From: Ruminococcus sp.
GTDB taxonomy: Bacteria; Bacillota; Clostridia; Oscillospirales; Ruminococcaceae
DNA length: 34,981 nucleotides
Direction of reading: 5' to 3'
Assembly: GCA_021770655.1 (NCBI GenBank)
Contig: JAETQO010000021.1
Span: forward strand, 1-34,981
Positions 1 through 7,728 of this stretch are shown here, piece by piece (the stretch's first letter is position 1; every line of letters starts with the position of its first letter). The position numbers and the translations under genes are program-made. The notes beneath the pieces were generated by a model. That model saw only the letters and a list, made by a program, of their open reading frames with translations. It had not been told where the DNA came from and did not search any database.

Positions 1-432
1 TGCTAACTCAAGGCAATTTGACAGTCCGTTAATCCCGCAATCCGTTTTGCTATTATTACACAATGTTCCGCCTTTGCCACCAATTTCTCATTCAACAATA
101 GTCCGTCTGGCTGTTTCCTCCGACTTTGCTGTAACCGCCTGTGAATTGTATGGGACGGCGTTATCGACGTCCCGCAAAACCCGTAGGAAGTAATGTTATT
201 CTAAACAACGTTCTTACTTTCTCAACAATTCCTTATTCCTCGTTCATCATTTATAACTATAACTCTCCCAAATCGTAAAGTCAATTTTCAAAATATCAAA
301 TCTGGAAAAGACGGTATTATGTTTAAATTACAATAGTTATCCGTATATCTTCCCCGCTGTAGGTTGGGGAAGATATACAAAAACAAGCTCTATCTGTGAA
401 AATTGATTTCCGTGCTCCACAAAATCAAAAGC
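1..432. other. Gene-free left edge with a perfect hairpin and a translatable minus-strand remnant
   Basis: No convincing gene lies here. A perfect 13-bp inverted repeat (343-355 with 366-378, 10-nt loop) is present but lacks a T-tract on either strand, so it is not a clear terminator. A shorter GGGACG/CGTCCC hairpin lies near 150-174. On the minus strand, about 35 codons between stops (approximately 210 down to 100) read ...FLRVLRDVDNAVPYNS..., and the same frame after a stop stays open to base 1. This looks like a decayed interspersed repeat or gene remnant rather than a functional gene; that is inference. Confidence 0.4.
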
Positions 433-461
433 TTGACAATATAATTCGGTTGTGATATAAT
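433..461 (+). promoter_or_regulatory. Consensus sigma-A promoter of the thi operon
   Basis: A TTGACA box (433-438) and a TATAAT box (456-461) are separated by exactly 17 bases, a perfect match to the vegetative consensus. Transcription would start near 468, just ahead of the TPP riboswitch. Confidence 0.9.
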
Positions 462-486
462 TTGATTAGATAATAATTTAAATTTG

Positions 487-571
487 CAGGGGGACTTTGC
501 GGATAACGCAAGGTTGAGAAGGCTAAAACCTGACCCTTAGAACCTGGCGGTTAAAACCGGCGTAGGAAGCA
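487..571 (+). promoter_or_regulatory. TPP riboswitch (THI element)
   Basis: The conserved THI-box landmarks occur in order: a G-rich 5' strand (about 489-493), UUGAGA (variant of CUGAGA, near 514-519), ACCCUUAGAACCUG (about 532-545) and GGCGUAGGAAG (about 559-569). It sits between a consensus promoter and thiD and is followed by an intrinsic terminator, so binding of thiamine pyrophosphate most likely terminates transcription of the thi operon. Confidence 0.93.
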
Positions 572-584
572 ATGCCTGATAAGA

Positions 585-613
585 TAGCCTCCTGCCCATG
601 CAGGGGCTTTTTG
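585..613 (+). terminator. Riboswitch-controlled intrinsic terminator
   Basis: A GC-rich stem (AGCCTCCTGC with GCAGGGGCT, CCAT loop) is followed directly by TTTTTGTTTTTT. Its position between the TPP aptamer and the thiD start fits an expression platform. Confidence 0.85.
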
Positions 614-647
614 TTTTTTGGAAATTTCCGAAAAGAAAGGATAAAAA

Positions 648-1454
648 ATGAAAAAATGTTTGACCATAGCAGGCTCCGACTGTTCAGGAGGAGCGGGAAT
701 ACAGGCTGATCTGAAGTCTTTCTCTGCCAATTTGACCTACGGAATGAGCGTTATAACCTCTGTCGTTGCAGAGAATACAAGCAGAGTCATCTCAGTATAC
801 AACGTTCCCGTATGCGAAATAGAAAAGCAGATCGACACGGTTTTCGAGGATATAACCGTTGACGGCGTAAAGCTTGGAATGCTTCCCACCGCAGAGATAA
901 TCTCCGCAGTCGCAGATAAGCTTTTGCGGTATAAGCCCGAATTTATCGTCTGCGATCCCGTTATGGTAGCTACCAGCGGCGATTCTCTTAGCGAGGACGG
1001 AACAGTTTCGGTAATGAAAAAAAAGCTTTTCCCGATAATCGACCTGCTTACACCTAACATTCCCGAAGCCGAAGCGATAAGCGGCGTGAAGATAAACGGT
1101 ATCGACGATTTTGATAAAGCCGCCGAGGTCATTATGTCAATGGGTGTGAAAAATCTCCTGCTGAAAGGCGGTCACTTCAAAGGCGACTGTATCGACGTTC
1201 TGTATTCACAGGATAAGGACGAAGCCGTTTTCTTTTGTGAGGAACGTGTGGATTCGCAGAACACTCACGGCACAGGCTGTACGCTTTCGTCTGCAATAAC
1301 AGCCAATCTTGCCAACGGAATGACTATGGAAAAAGCAGTCGAGCAGGCAAAGCGCTACGTCACTGCCGCAATAAGGGAATCCTTTACCGTCGGCAAAGGC
1401 CACAGCCCCGTAAATCACTTCTATGACTATTATAATCTGAAAGGAATCAAATAA
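648..1454 (+). CDS. thiD: Hydroxymethylpyrimidine / phosphomethylpyrimidine kinase ThiD
   Basis: ThiD phosphorylates 4-amino-5-hydroxymethyl-2-methylpyrimidine (HMP) and then HMP-phosphate to HMP-diphosphate, the pyrimidine half of thiamine. The 268-residue length is normal. The N-terminal [19 protein letters not shown] segment is the family's substrate-binding signature; KGGH and the C-terminal [13 protein letters not shown] loop (anion hole and catalytic region of ribokinase-like kinases) are also present. The ATG at 648 follows GAAAGG at a proper distance. It is the first gene after the TPP riboswitch, and its stop nearly abuts thiC, so it belongs to the same transcript. Confidence 0.95.
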   Translation: MKKCLTIAGSDCSGGAGIQADLKSFSANLTYGMSVITSVVAENTSRVISVYNVPVCEIEKQIDTVFEDITVDGVKLGMLPTAEIISAVADKLLRYKPEFIVCDPVMVATSGDSLSEDGTVSVMKKKLFPIIDLLTPNIPEAEAISGVKINGIDDFDKAAEVIMSMGVKNLLLKGGHFKGDCIDVLYSQDKDEAVFFCEERVDSQNTHGTGCTLSSAITANLANGMTMEKAVEQAKRYVTAAIRESFTVGKGHSPVNHFYDYYNLKGIK

Positions 1455-1455
1455 T

Positions 1456-2769
1456 ATGAGAAATTATGCAACGCAAATGGAAGCGGCAAAAAAGGGTATC
1501 GTTACTCCCGAAATGGAAACTGTCGCAAAGAAAGAAAATATGGACGTAAACGAGCTTATGTCCCGTGTGGCAAAGGGCGTGGTAGCTATCCCTGCCAACA
1601 TCAATCATAAGTCGCTTTCCGCCGAGGGTATCGGAAGCGGACTTAAAACCAAGATAAACGTAAACTTAGGTATCTCCGGCGACGCCAAGAATTACGATAT
1701 CGAAATGCAGAAAGTTGATATAGCTATAAAGTTCGGCGCAGAGGCAATTATGGATCTGTCCAATTACGGAAAGACCAATACTTTCCGAAAAGAGCTTGTG
1801 GAAAAATCACCGGCAATGATAGGCACGGTCCCGATGTATGACGCTATCGGCTATCTCGATAAGGATCTGCTCGAAATTTCCGCACAGGATTTTCTCAGAG
1901 TAGTAAAGGCCCACGCTGAAGAGGGCGTAGACTTTATGACCATTCATGCAGGAATAAACCGCCGCGCCGTTGAGGCTTTCAGGCGTGAGGGCAGAAAAAT
2001 GAATATCGTTTCCCGCGGCGGCTCACTGCTGTTTGCGTGGATGATGATGACAGGCAACGAAAACCCGTTCTATGAGTATTATGACGAGGTTTTGGATATT
2101 CTCAGAGAGTATGACGTAACTATCTCTCTGGGCGACGCTCTCCGTCCCGGATGTCTTGCCGACTCTTCCGACGCAGGACAGATCTCGGAGCTTATCGAGC
2201 TGGGCAATCTCACCAAGCGCGCATGGGAAAAGGACGTTCAGGTAATGGTCGAAGGACCGGGTCATATGGCAATGAACGAGATCGCCGCAAATATGACAAT
2301 GGAAAAGAAGATTTGTCACGGTGCGCCGTTCTATGTACTCGGACCTCTGGTTACCGACATCGCTCCGGGATATGACCATATCACCTCCGCTATAGGCGGA
2401 GCGATAGCCGCGGCAAACGGAGCAGACTTCCTCTGCTATGTTACCCCTGCCGAGCATCTCAGACTTCCCGACGTGGACGACGTCAAGGAGGGTATCATCG
2501 CCAGCAAAATAGCCGCTCATGCCGCAGACATCGCCAAGGGTATCCCCGGTGCAAGAGATATTGACGACAGAATGGCGGCGGCACGTCATAAAATGGATTG
2601 GGAAGAAATGTTTGATATAGCTATCGACGGAGAGAAAGCAAGAAGATTTTTCGAGCAGACCCCGCCGTCGGACAGACATACCTGCTCAATGTGCGGCAAA
2701 ATGTGCGCCGTAAGAACCACCAATATGATCCTTGAAGGCAAGGAAGTCAAGTTCTGTACCGAGAAATAG
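1456..2769 (+). CDS. thiC: Phosphomethylpyrimidine synthase ThiC (short form)
   Basis: ThiC is a radical-SAM enzyme that rearranges aminoimidazole ribotide to HMP-phosphate. The 437-residue protein is the short form without the long N-terminal extension of proteobacterial and Bacillus ThiC. Visible family segments include [30 protein letters not shown] and [21 protein letters not shown]. The C-terminal cluster-binding motif reads C-SM-C-GKM-C (CX2CX3C), one residue tighter than the CX2CX4C of E. coli and B. subtilis; this may be normal for the short subfamily. The start follows an AAAGGA and lies 1 base beyond the thiD stop, implying co-translation. Confidence 0.95.
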   Translation: MRNYATQMEAAKKGIVTPEMETVAKKENMDVNELMSRVAKGVVAIPANINHKSLSAEGIGSGLKTKINVNLGISGDAKNYDIEMQKVDIAIKFGAEAIMDLSNYGKTNTFRKELVEKSPAMIGTVPMYDAIGYLDKDLLEISAQDFLRVVKAHAEEGVDFMTIHAGINRRAVEAFRREGRKMNIVSRGGSLLFAWMMMTGNENPFYEYYDEVLDILREYDVTISLGDALRPGCLADSSDAGQISELIELGNLTKRAWEKDVQVMVEGPGHMAMNEIAANMTMEKKICHGAPFYVLGPLVTDIAPGYDHITSAIGGAIAAANGADFLCYVTPAEHLRLPDVDDVKEGIIASKIAAHAADIAKGIPGARDIDDRMAAARHKMDWEEMFDIAIDGEKARRFFEQTPPSDRHTCSMCGKMCAVRTTNMILEGKEVKFCTEK

Positions 2770-2802
2770 CGTCATCAGCCTTCGGGCTTATGATAAGGAA
2801 AC

Positions 2803-2865
2803 GCTGATCAAATCAAATTTGTCCCGCTTAAATTAGGAAACTCATGCGGTGCTGCATTGATCAGC
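2803..2865. repeat. Palindromic intergenic repeat, family A, short copy
   Basis: A 63-bp unit bounded by GCTGATCAA and TTGATCAGC. Its internal blocks (AAATCAAATTTG, CCCG, GAAACTCATGCGG) match the reverse complement of the copies at 7498-7579 and 24212-24287. It lies between thiC and the thiW leader. Confidence 0.7.
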
Positions 2866-2885
2866 ATATCCTGAAGAATGTAATG

Positions 2886-3055
2886 TATAAGAGGAGCGTC
2901 TTATAAACTTTTTCCGAAAAGTATTCAGCGAGGGAACCCGTGTTTCGGGGTGAGAGGGTGCAATGGAGTATCGACCGAAAAAACACGACAAGCCGCAGAT
3001 AAATCTGCCTGCGGCTGAGAGTGCCGCTGAGTATGTTATCTTTTTCCTCAGCGGC
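2886..3055 (+). promoter_or_regulatory. Structured leader upstream of thiW, unclassified
   Basis: The thiC-thiW gap (about 310 bases) contains consecutive pairings: TATAAGA/TCTTATA (2886-2905), a long-range CGTGTTTCGG (2939-2948) with CCGAAAAAACACG (2975-2987) enclosing GTGAGAGGGTGC, AGCCGCAG/CTGCGGCT (2991-3016), and GCCGCTGAG/CTCAGCGGC (3023-3055). The last ends 12 bases before the thiW SD. It lacks the TPP-aptamer landmarks. A regulatory or RNA-processing role is inference. Confidence 0.4.
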
Positions 3056-3079
3056 GCGGAAAGATGCGGAGGAATAAAG

Positions 3080-3601
3080 ATGAAAAAGACAAACATTCAC
3101 AAACTGGTATTTGCGGCTGTTCTGGTCGCCGTTGCTGTTGCAGGTTCACTGGTGTCGTTCCCTATCGGCGCCTCAAAATGCGCACCCATTCAGCACCTCG
3201 TAAACATTATAGGCGCAGTATTTTTAGGACCGGCATGGGCTGTGGGCGTCGGCTTTACAGCGGCTCTCCTGAGAAATCTTCTGGGGCTCGGCTCTCTGCT
3301 TGCTTTCCCCGGCTCAATGGTGGGAGCGTTCGTGGCAGGTATGCTCTATAAGTACATCAGAAAGCTTCCTGCGGCATACATAGGCGAGCTTGTGGGAACT
3401 TCCGTTTTCGGAGGATTGCTGGCATATCCCGTGGCAAGATTCCTTGTAGGCTCTCCTGCGGCGGCGATAACGGTGTACATACTTCCGTTTTTCGTAAGCT
3501 GTGCAGGCGGAACGATACTTGCGATAGTTATTGTTACCGCTCTGAAAAAAGCTAAGGTGTTTGATCGCTTTTTAGGCTATGCAAAGGAGGCGGAGGCGTA
3601 A
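3080..3601 (+). CDS. thiW: ThiW family thiazole transporter S component (ECF type)
   Basis: ThiW is the predicted substrate-binding membrane subunit of an energy-coupling-factor transporter for the thiazole precursor of thiamine. The 173-residue protein is almost entirely hydrophobic with about five membrane helices. It carries the family-typical VSFPIGASKCAPIQHLVN segment and the FLGPAWAVGVGF and FPGSMVGAF loops. The ATG at 3080 has an ideal SD (GGAGGA, 3068-3073). The frame is open back to an ATG at 2963, but that extension is hydrophilic, unlike the family, and overlaps strong hairpins. No EcfA/EcfT genes are here, so a shared module elsewhere is inferred. The stop overlaps the thiM ATG by one base. 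Confidence 0.88.
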   Translation: MKKTNIHKLVFAAVLVAVAVAGSLVSFPIGASKCAPIQHLVNIIGAVFLGPAWAVGVGFTAALLRNLLGLGSLLAFPGSMVGAFVAGMLYKYIRKLPAAYIGELVGTSVFGGLLAYPVARFLVGSPAAAITVYILPFFVSCAGGTILAIVIVTALKKAKVFDRFLGYAKEAEA

Positions 3602-4419
3602 TGGAAAACATTCTTGAAAACTGCTGTAGGGCGGCGGATAAGGTAAGAGAGCGTTGTCCGTTGGTTCACTGTATAACCAATTATGTTACCGTGAACGATG
3701 TGGCAAACTGCATTCTGGCTGTCGGCGCTTCGCCTATAATGGCAGACGATATTGCCGAGGCGGCAGATATAACGTCTATTTCCAAAGCGCTGGTCATCAA
3801 TATGGGTACGCTCAATGCACGAACTGTCGAGTCTATGATCGCCGCAGGCAAAAAAGCGAACGAGATAGGCGTGCCCGTGGTTTTCGATCCTGTCGGTGCA
3901 GGCGCGTCTTCATTCAGAAACGAAACCGCCAAAAGGATACTTGAAAATGTTAAGATAGCGATACTTAGAGGAAATCTTTCGGAGATGTCCTATCTTGCAG
4001 GCTTGGAAGTATCCACAAAGGGCGTTGATACCTCCGAGGCGGACGAAAAAAACGATCCCGTTTCCGTTGCAAAGAAAACAGCCGCAAAGTACGGCTGTGT
4101 GGCGGCGATAACAGGAGCTGTTGATACCGTTACGGACGGCGAAAGGGTGACGAGGATATATAACGGACACCCCTATCTTTCAAAGGTAACGGGAACAGGC
4201 TGTATGACTACAGGACTGGTAGGTTCTTTTGCCGGATCGGACATTGATATGTATACCGCCGCCACAGCAGGCATAGCTTGTATGGGTATCGCAGGCGAGA
4301 TAGCTTATGAAAAGTGCGGACATATAGGTTCGGGAAGCTTTCATATAGCCGTTATAGACGCCGTAAGCTCAATGAACGGAAAGCTTTTTGCCGAAAAAGC
4401 AAGGCTTGAAGAAAAATAG
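3601..4419 (+). CDS. thiM: Hydroxyethylthiazole kinase ThiM
   Basis: ThiM phosphorylates 4-methyl-5-(2-hydroxyethyl)thiazole with ATP, the salvage entry of the thiazole half of thiamine. The 272 residues are full length. Recognisable segments are PLVHCITNYVTVNDVANC, GASPIMADD, VFDPVGAGAS, LRGNLSEM and the C-terminal KVTGTGCMTT loop with the catalytic Cys. The ATG overlaps the thiW TAA (TAATG), and AAAGGAGGCGGAGG precedes it, so translation is coupled to the transporter. Pairing with ThiW fits import followed by phosphorylation of thiazole. Confidence 0.95.
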   Translation: MENILENCCRAADKVRERCPLVHCITNYVTVNDVANCILAVGASPIMADDIAEAADITSISKALVINMGTLNARTVESMIAAGKKANEIGVPVVFDPVGAGASSFRNETAKRILENVKIAILRGNLSEMSYLAGLEVSTKGVDTSEADEKNDPVSVAKKTAAKYGCVAAITGAVDTVTDGERVTRIYNGHPYLSKVTGTGCMTTGLVGSFAGSDIDMYTAATAGIACMGIAGEIAYEKCGHIGSGSFHIAVIDAVSSMNGKLFAEKARLEEK

Positions 4420-4435
4420 AGTTGAATTTTTTGAC

Positions 4436-4470
4436 TTTAGTGGTATCGGAGTAATCGTGATGCCACTAAA
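4436..4470 (+). other. Intercistronic hairpin after thiM
   Basis: TTTAGTGGTATC (4436-4447) pairs with GATGCCACTAAA (4459-4470) over 12 bp with one wobble. Only TTT follows, so it would be a weak terminator at best. It may reduce or process expression of the two downstream genes. Confidence 0.5.
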
Positions 4471-4502
4471 TTTGCCTGAACCTAAAAAAGGAGAAGAGAA
4501 AA

Positions 4503-4973
4503 ATGACGGTAAGATTCGCGTGTGAAAAGGATATTCCTCAGATGAACAGCCTGCTTACCCAGGTCAAAGAAGTACATCGACAGGGCAGACCCGATCTTTT
4601 CAAGGCGGGTACGAATAAGTATACCGACGAGGAGCTGAAAGAGATACTTGCGGACGATTCCAAGCCGATATTTGCGGCGGTGGACGATAACGACGTTATG
4701 TGCGGCTATGCGTTCTGTATGTTTAAAGAGCATAAGAACGATAATGTTTTGACGGATATAAAAACGCTGTATATCGACGACCTTTGCGTAGACGAAAACC
4801 GCAGAGGACAGCATATAGGCTCACTGCTCTTTTCCGCAGTAAAAAAGTTTGCAGCCGAACAGGGCTGCTATAACGTTACTCTGAATGTCTGGGAGTGTAA
4901 CCCGTCGGCAAGAGCGTTTTATGACTCTATGGGAATGACTCCCTATAAAACTGGTATGGAAGTTATTTTGTAA
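4503..4973 (+). CDS. GNAT family N-acetyltransferase
   Basis: A 156-residue single-domain acetyltransferase. The acetyl-CoA binding motif A is visible as LYIDDLCVDENRRGQHIGSL (R/Q-x-x-G-x-G/A type loop), followed by the motif B segment NVTLNVWECNPSARAFYDSMG. The substrate is unknown. The start has a strong SD (AAAGGAGAAG). It lies between thiM and thiE in the same direction, so it is probably co-transcribed with thiamine genes; whether it acts on a thiamine intermediate cannot be told from sequence. Proteins of this kind often acetylate amines or ribosomal protein termini. Confidence 0.85.
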   Translation: MTVRFACEKDIPQMNSLLTQVKEVHRQGRPDLFKAGTNKYTDEELKEILADDSKPIFAAVDDNDVMCGYAFCMFKEHKNDNVLTDIKTLYIDDLCVDENRRGQHIGSLLFSAVKKFAAEQGCYNVTLNVWECNPSARAFYDSMGMTPYKTGMEVIL

Positions 4974-4991
4974 TTGTAAGAGGGCGAAAAA

Positions 4992-5645
4992 ATGGACAAA
5001 TCAAAAACAGACTATACGCTTTATCTCTGCACCGACCGCGGACTTATGTCCTGCGATACTGTCGAGCAGTCGGTGGAGGAAGGAATAAAAGGCGGCTGTT
5101 CGGTAATTCAGCTCAGGGAAAAGGATTGCTCCTCAAGAGAGTTCTATGAGCTTGCCGTAAGGGTGAAAAAGATCACGGACAGCTATGATGTGCCGCTTAT
5201 AATAAACGACAGACTGGACATCGCGCAGGCTGTGGACTGTGCAGGCGTTCATCTCGGACAGAGCGATATGCCCTGCACCGAGGCAAGAAAAATACTCGGT
5301 GCGGATAAGATAATCGGCATATCTGCGGCGACTCTTGACGAGGCAGTGAAAGCGCAGGCGGACGGAGCTGATTATATCGGCGTCGGCGCAATGTATCAGA
5401 CGAACACAAAGACCGATGCAAGAGCGGTCACAAAGGAACAGCTTGCAGAAATAAGAAAGGCTGTCGATATTCCCATAGTGGTCATCGGAGGGATAAATCT
5501 CAGAACATTACCCGATTTCAAAGGAATGAACATTGACGGCGCCGCAGTAGTTTCAGCAGTGGTCGCTCAGCCCGATATAGAAAAAGCAGCAAAAGAAATG
5601 CGAAACGCGATTGAGAAATTTGTAATTAACGGAATAGGTATTTAG
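4992..5645 (+). CDS. thiE: Thiamine phosphate synthase ThiE
   Basis: ThiE condenses HMP-diphosphate with thiazole phosphate to thiamine monophosphate. The 217-residue TIM-barrel protein shows LYLCTDRG, VIQLREKD, LIINDRLDIA, GVHLGQSD, IGISAATLDEA and the phosphate-binding ADYIGVGAMYQTNTK and VVIGGINLRT loops. It begins 18 bases after the acetyltransferase gene with an AGAGGGCG SD. It is the last gene of the riboswitch-controlled operon; no classic terminator follows, only a hairpin array. Confidence 0.95.
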   Translation: MDKSKTDYTLYLCTDRGLMSCDTVEQSVEEGIKGGCSVIQLREKDCSSREFYELAVRVKKITDSYDVPLIINDRLDIAQAVDCAGVHLGQSDMPCTEARKILGADKIIGISAATLDEAVKAQADGADYIGVGAMYQTNTKTDARAVTKEQLAEIRKAVDIPIVVIGGINLRTLPDFKGMNIDGAAVVSAVVAQPDIEKAAKEMRNAIEKFVINGIGI

Positions 5646-5687
5646 AAAAAGCTTTAGTAACTGCCAAAGAGGTAAAAAGAGCGGGGT

Positions 5688-5768
5688 CAAGCGACGCGAT
5701 TGCCGCTTGCGGGTCAAGGGCAGAGCCCTTGTGGAGTTTGAGGCAAAGCCTCAATCGGCGATAGCCGA
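5688..5768. repeat. Array of four consecutive small stem-loops
   Basis: Between thiE and pyk (about 410 bases without a gene) four palindromes follow each other: CAAGCG/CGCTTG (5688-5709), CAAGGGC-AGA-GCCCTTG (5715-5731), TTGAGGC-AAA-GCCTCAA (5738-5754) and TCGGC-GATA-GCCGA (5755-5768). Three have loops of only 3-4 bases. It resembles a REP-type intergenic element and could stabilise the 3' end of the thi transcript (inference). The rest of the gap holds a family B repeat and the pyk terminator. Confidence 0.65.
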
Positions 5769-5878
5769 CAAGGCGCAGAGCAATGAAAAAGCAGAACGGC
5801 AATAGTAAATCATTGCAGAGGTTTTGATAGAACATAAATACTGCGCCGTTATATCTTTATCCTTTATCTGATTATCCT

Positions 5879-5917
5879 CGCAAAGAGCGAAGCGATTTTG
5901 CGACACGGCTCAATTTG
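5879..5917. repeat. Short interspersed repeat, family B, copy 1
   Basis: The sequence CGCAAAGAGCGAAGCGATTT TGCGACACGGCTCA is closely matched at 23525-23561 after dapL. CGCAAA and TTTGCG can pair, giving a small hairpin. Confidence 0.55.
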
Positions 5918-6001
5918 TCGATAAACATAGGTTTATCAAAAAAAATAAAAAGCCGGCATTTTAAGTAGTGGCTGAATAGAACCCTTTGTATATTTGCGCA
6001 T

Positions 6002-6041
6002 AAAAAATCGAGCCTTGACAGCATTTTTGCCGTCAAGGCTC
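6002..6041 (-). terminator. Intrinsic terminator of pyk
   Basis: On the minus strand GAGCCTTGACGGC pairs with GCTGTCAAGGCTC (arms 6029-6041 and 6010-6022), followed after two bases by TTTTTT (6002-6007). It lies just after the pyk stop. Confidence 0.88.
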
Positions 6042-6055
6042 GTTCTTTGCTGATT

Positions 6056-7474
6056 TTATGCTCTCTCAACCTTAAGCAGATTAGTCGTTCCGCTCATACC
6101 GAGAGGAACACCGGCAGTGATAACAACAAGATCGCCCTTTTTCAGATAACCCATCTGTACCGAAACGTCAAGCGCGTGACGGATAAGTTCGTCCGTGCTT
6201 GTCTTTTCTTCAATAAGTCCCGCTCTTATACCCCAGGACAAATTAAGCTGATGACAGGTCGTAAGATCAGTGGTAAGCGCAATTATCGGACAGTTCGGTC
6301 TGAACTTTGAAAGGGTTCTCGCCGTCGTTCCGCCCTTTGTCACAGTAAGGATAGCCGCCGCGTTCAGATCGTGAGCGGTCGTTACCGTCGCATGGGAAAT
6401 AGCGTCCGTTATAGTAGGATTCTCCACGTCTGAACGCTTTTTGAATCTGCCGATGTAATCAATATCCTTTTCCGTGGTCTCGGCAATAAGACTCATAGTC
6501 TTTATCGCCTCAACAGGGAATTTTCCTGCGGCAGTCTCGCCCGAAAGCATTATCGCCGAAGAACCGTCGTAAATAGCGTTCGCCACGTCTGTTATCTCCG
6601 CTCTGGTAGGACGTGGGCTGGAGATCATGGATTCAAGCATCTGCGTAGCTGTAATAACATTTTTTCCTGCATTGTATGCCTTTCTGATAAGCTCCTTCTG
6701 AATAGCAGGGATCTGCTCAAAAGGAATCTCAACGCCCATGTCGCCTCTTGCCACCATTATTCCGTCTGCCGCCTCAAGTATCTCGTCAATGTTCGCAACG
6801 CCCTGAGCGTTTTCTATCTTAGCGATTATCCTCGGGTTGAACCAGCCCAGGCTCTGAGTAAATTTTCTGAGATAAATAACGTCCGCGCCCGTCCTTACGA
6901 ATGAAGCGGCAATATAATCAAATCCCATTTTTGCACCGAATTCCAGATCCGCCATGTCAGCGTCCGAAATGTACGGCATAGAAAGATTTACGTCCGGAAT
7001 ATTTATTCCCTTGTGGTCGGAAACAACGCCGCCGTGGATTATCTCACAAACAATGTCCGTGCTGTCGACTCTTACAGCCTTCAGCTCGATGACGCCGTCG
7101 TTGATAAGGATCCTCGTTCCGACCGAAACGTCCTTGGGAAGCTGTGGGAAAGTAATGGAACAGATCGTTTCGTCGCCCTCTACCTCTCTGGTTGTCAGCG
7201 TAAAGGTGTCTCCGTCCTTTATAGTTACCGGCTTGTGATCCTTGAAATCCTTAAGCCTTACCTCAGGACCCTTCGTGTCCAGCAGTGTAGCCACGTTTAC
7301 CCCCAGTTCGTTCCTGAGCCTGCTGATTGTCTCAAACCTCTTCTTATGAACGCTGTGGTCGGAGTGTGAAAAGTTGAATCTTGCCACGTCCATACCGTTC
7401 TTCATAAGCTCTCTCATAATGTTTTCGTCATCAGTAGCCGGTCCGATAGTGCATACGATCTTGGTTTTTTTCAT
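6056..7474 (-). CDS. pyk: Pyruvate kinase
   Basis: Converts phosphoenolpyruvate and ADP to pyruvate and ATP, the last step of glycolysis. The 472-residue length matches the compact form without the extra C-terminal PEP-utiliser domain of Bacillus. Visible motifs: N-terminal KTKIVCTIGPAT, RFNFSHS, LDTKGPEVR, the active-site lysine block IIAKIENAQG, MVARGDMGVEIP and the ITATQMLESM helix. The ATG at 7474 has AGGAGAG at correct spacing; the frame extends nine codons further up without a better start. A consensus promoter lies about 140 bases upstream, with a palindromic repeat in the intervening leader. It supplies pyruvate for the pyruvate formate-lyase locus nearby. Confidence 0.96.
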   Translation of the reverse strand: MKKTKIVCTIGPATDDENIMRELMKNGMDVARFNFSHSDHSVHKKRFETISRLRNELGVNVATLLDTKGPEVRLKDFKDHKPVTIKDGDTFTLTTREVEGDETICSITFPQLPKDVSVGTRILINDGVIELKAVRVDSTDIVCEIIHGGVVSDHKGINIPDVNLSMPYISDADMADLEFGAKMGFDYIAASFVRTGADVIYLRKFTQSLGWFNPRIIAKIENAQGVANIDEILEAADGIMVARGDMGVEIPFEQIPAIQKELIRKAYNAGKNVITATQMLESMISSPRPTRAEITDVANAIYDGSSAIMLSGETAAGKFPVEAIKTMSLIAETTEKDIDYIGRFKKRSDVENPTITDAISHATVTTAHDLNAAAILTVTKGGTTARTLSKFRPNCPIIALTTDLTTCHQLNLSWGIRAGLIEEKTSTDELIRHALDVSVQMGYLKKGDLVVITAGVPLGMSGTTNLLKVERA

Positions 7475-7497
7475 AATTACTCTCCTGTTCTTAGGAT

Positions 7498-7579
7498 GCA
7501 CTGATTAAAGCGAAGCGTATCAAATTCAGCCGCGTGAGTTTCATTGTTTGAACGGGGCGAATTTGATTTAATCAGTGCT
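7498..7579. repeat. Palindromic intergenic repeat, family A, in the pyk 5' UTR
   Basis: An 82-bp element with perfect 12-bp terminal inverted repeats (GCACTGATTAAA and TTTAATCAGTGC) and further inner pairing of ATCAAATTC with GAATTTGAT. It lies between the pyk promoter and start codon, so it is transcribed as a large hairpin. Copies occur at 24212-24287 and, inverted and shorter, at 2803-2865. Confidence 0.8.
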
Positions 7580-7615
7580 TCCCTTATTATCTTATTTTAA
7601 ACGCTTTTTAAATTA

Positions 7616-7644
7616 TTATACCTTAAATCATAATAGCCGTCAAG
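7616..7644 (-). promoter_or_regulatory. Sigma-A promoter of pyk
   Basis: On the minus strand TTGACG (7644-7639) and TATAAT (7621-7616) are 17 bases apart. The predicted leader to the pyk ATG is about 135 bases and includes the family A palindrome. Confidence 0.8.
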
Positions 7645-7683
7645 GGATTTATGTATAATTTATGTAAAATCATGCTTTAGGAT

Positions 7684-7714
7684 AAAAAACAGCCTGCGCA
7701 TACAGCGCAGACTG
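7684..7714 (-). terminator. Intrinsic terminator of the lipoprotein gene
   Basis: On the minus strand CAGTCTGCGC pairs with GCGCAGGCTG around a 5-base loop, followed by TTTTTT (7689-7684). It lies 15 bases past the lipoprotein stop. Confidence 0.85.
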
Positions 7715-7728
7715 TAAAATATATTATC

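Noticed and set aside
343-378. Perfect 13-bp hairpin read as a terminator
   Set aside because: No T-tract follows on either strand, so it is listed only as a hairpin.
2870-3070. Second TPP riboswitch before thiW
   Set aside because: CTGAGAG occurs, but the ACCCTT-GAACCTG and GCGTAGG parts of the aptamer are missing.
2963-3079. 39-codon N-terminal extension of ThiW from an upstream ATG
   Set aside because: The extension is hydrophilic and overlaps strong hairpins, while the ATG at 3080 has an ideal SD and gives the usual family length.
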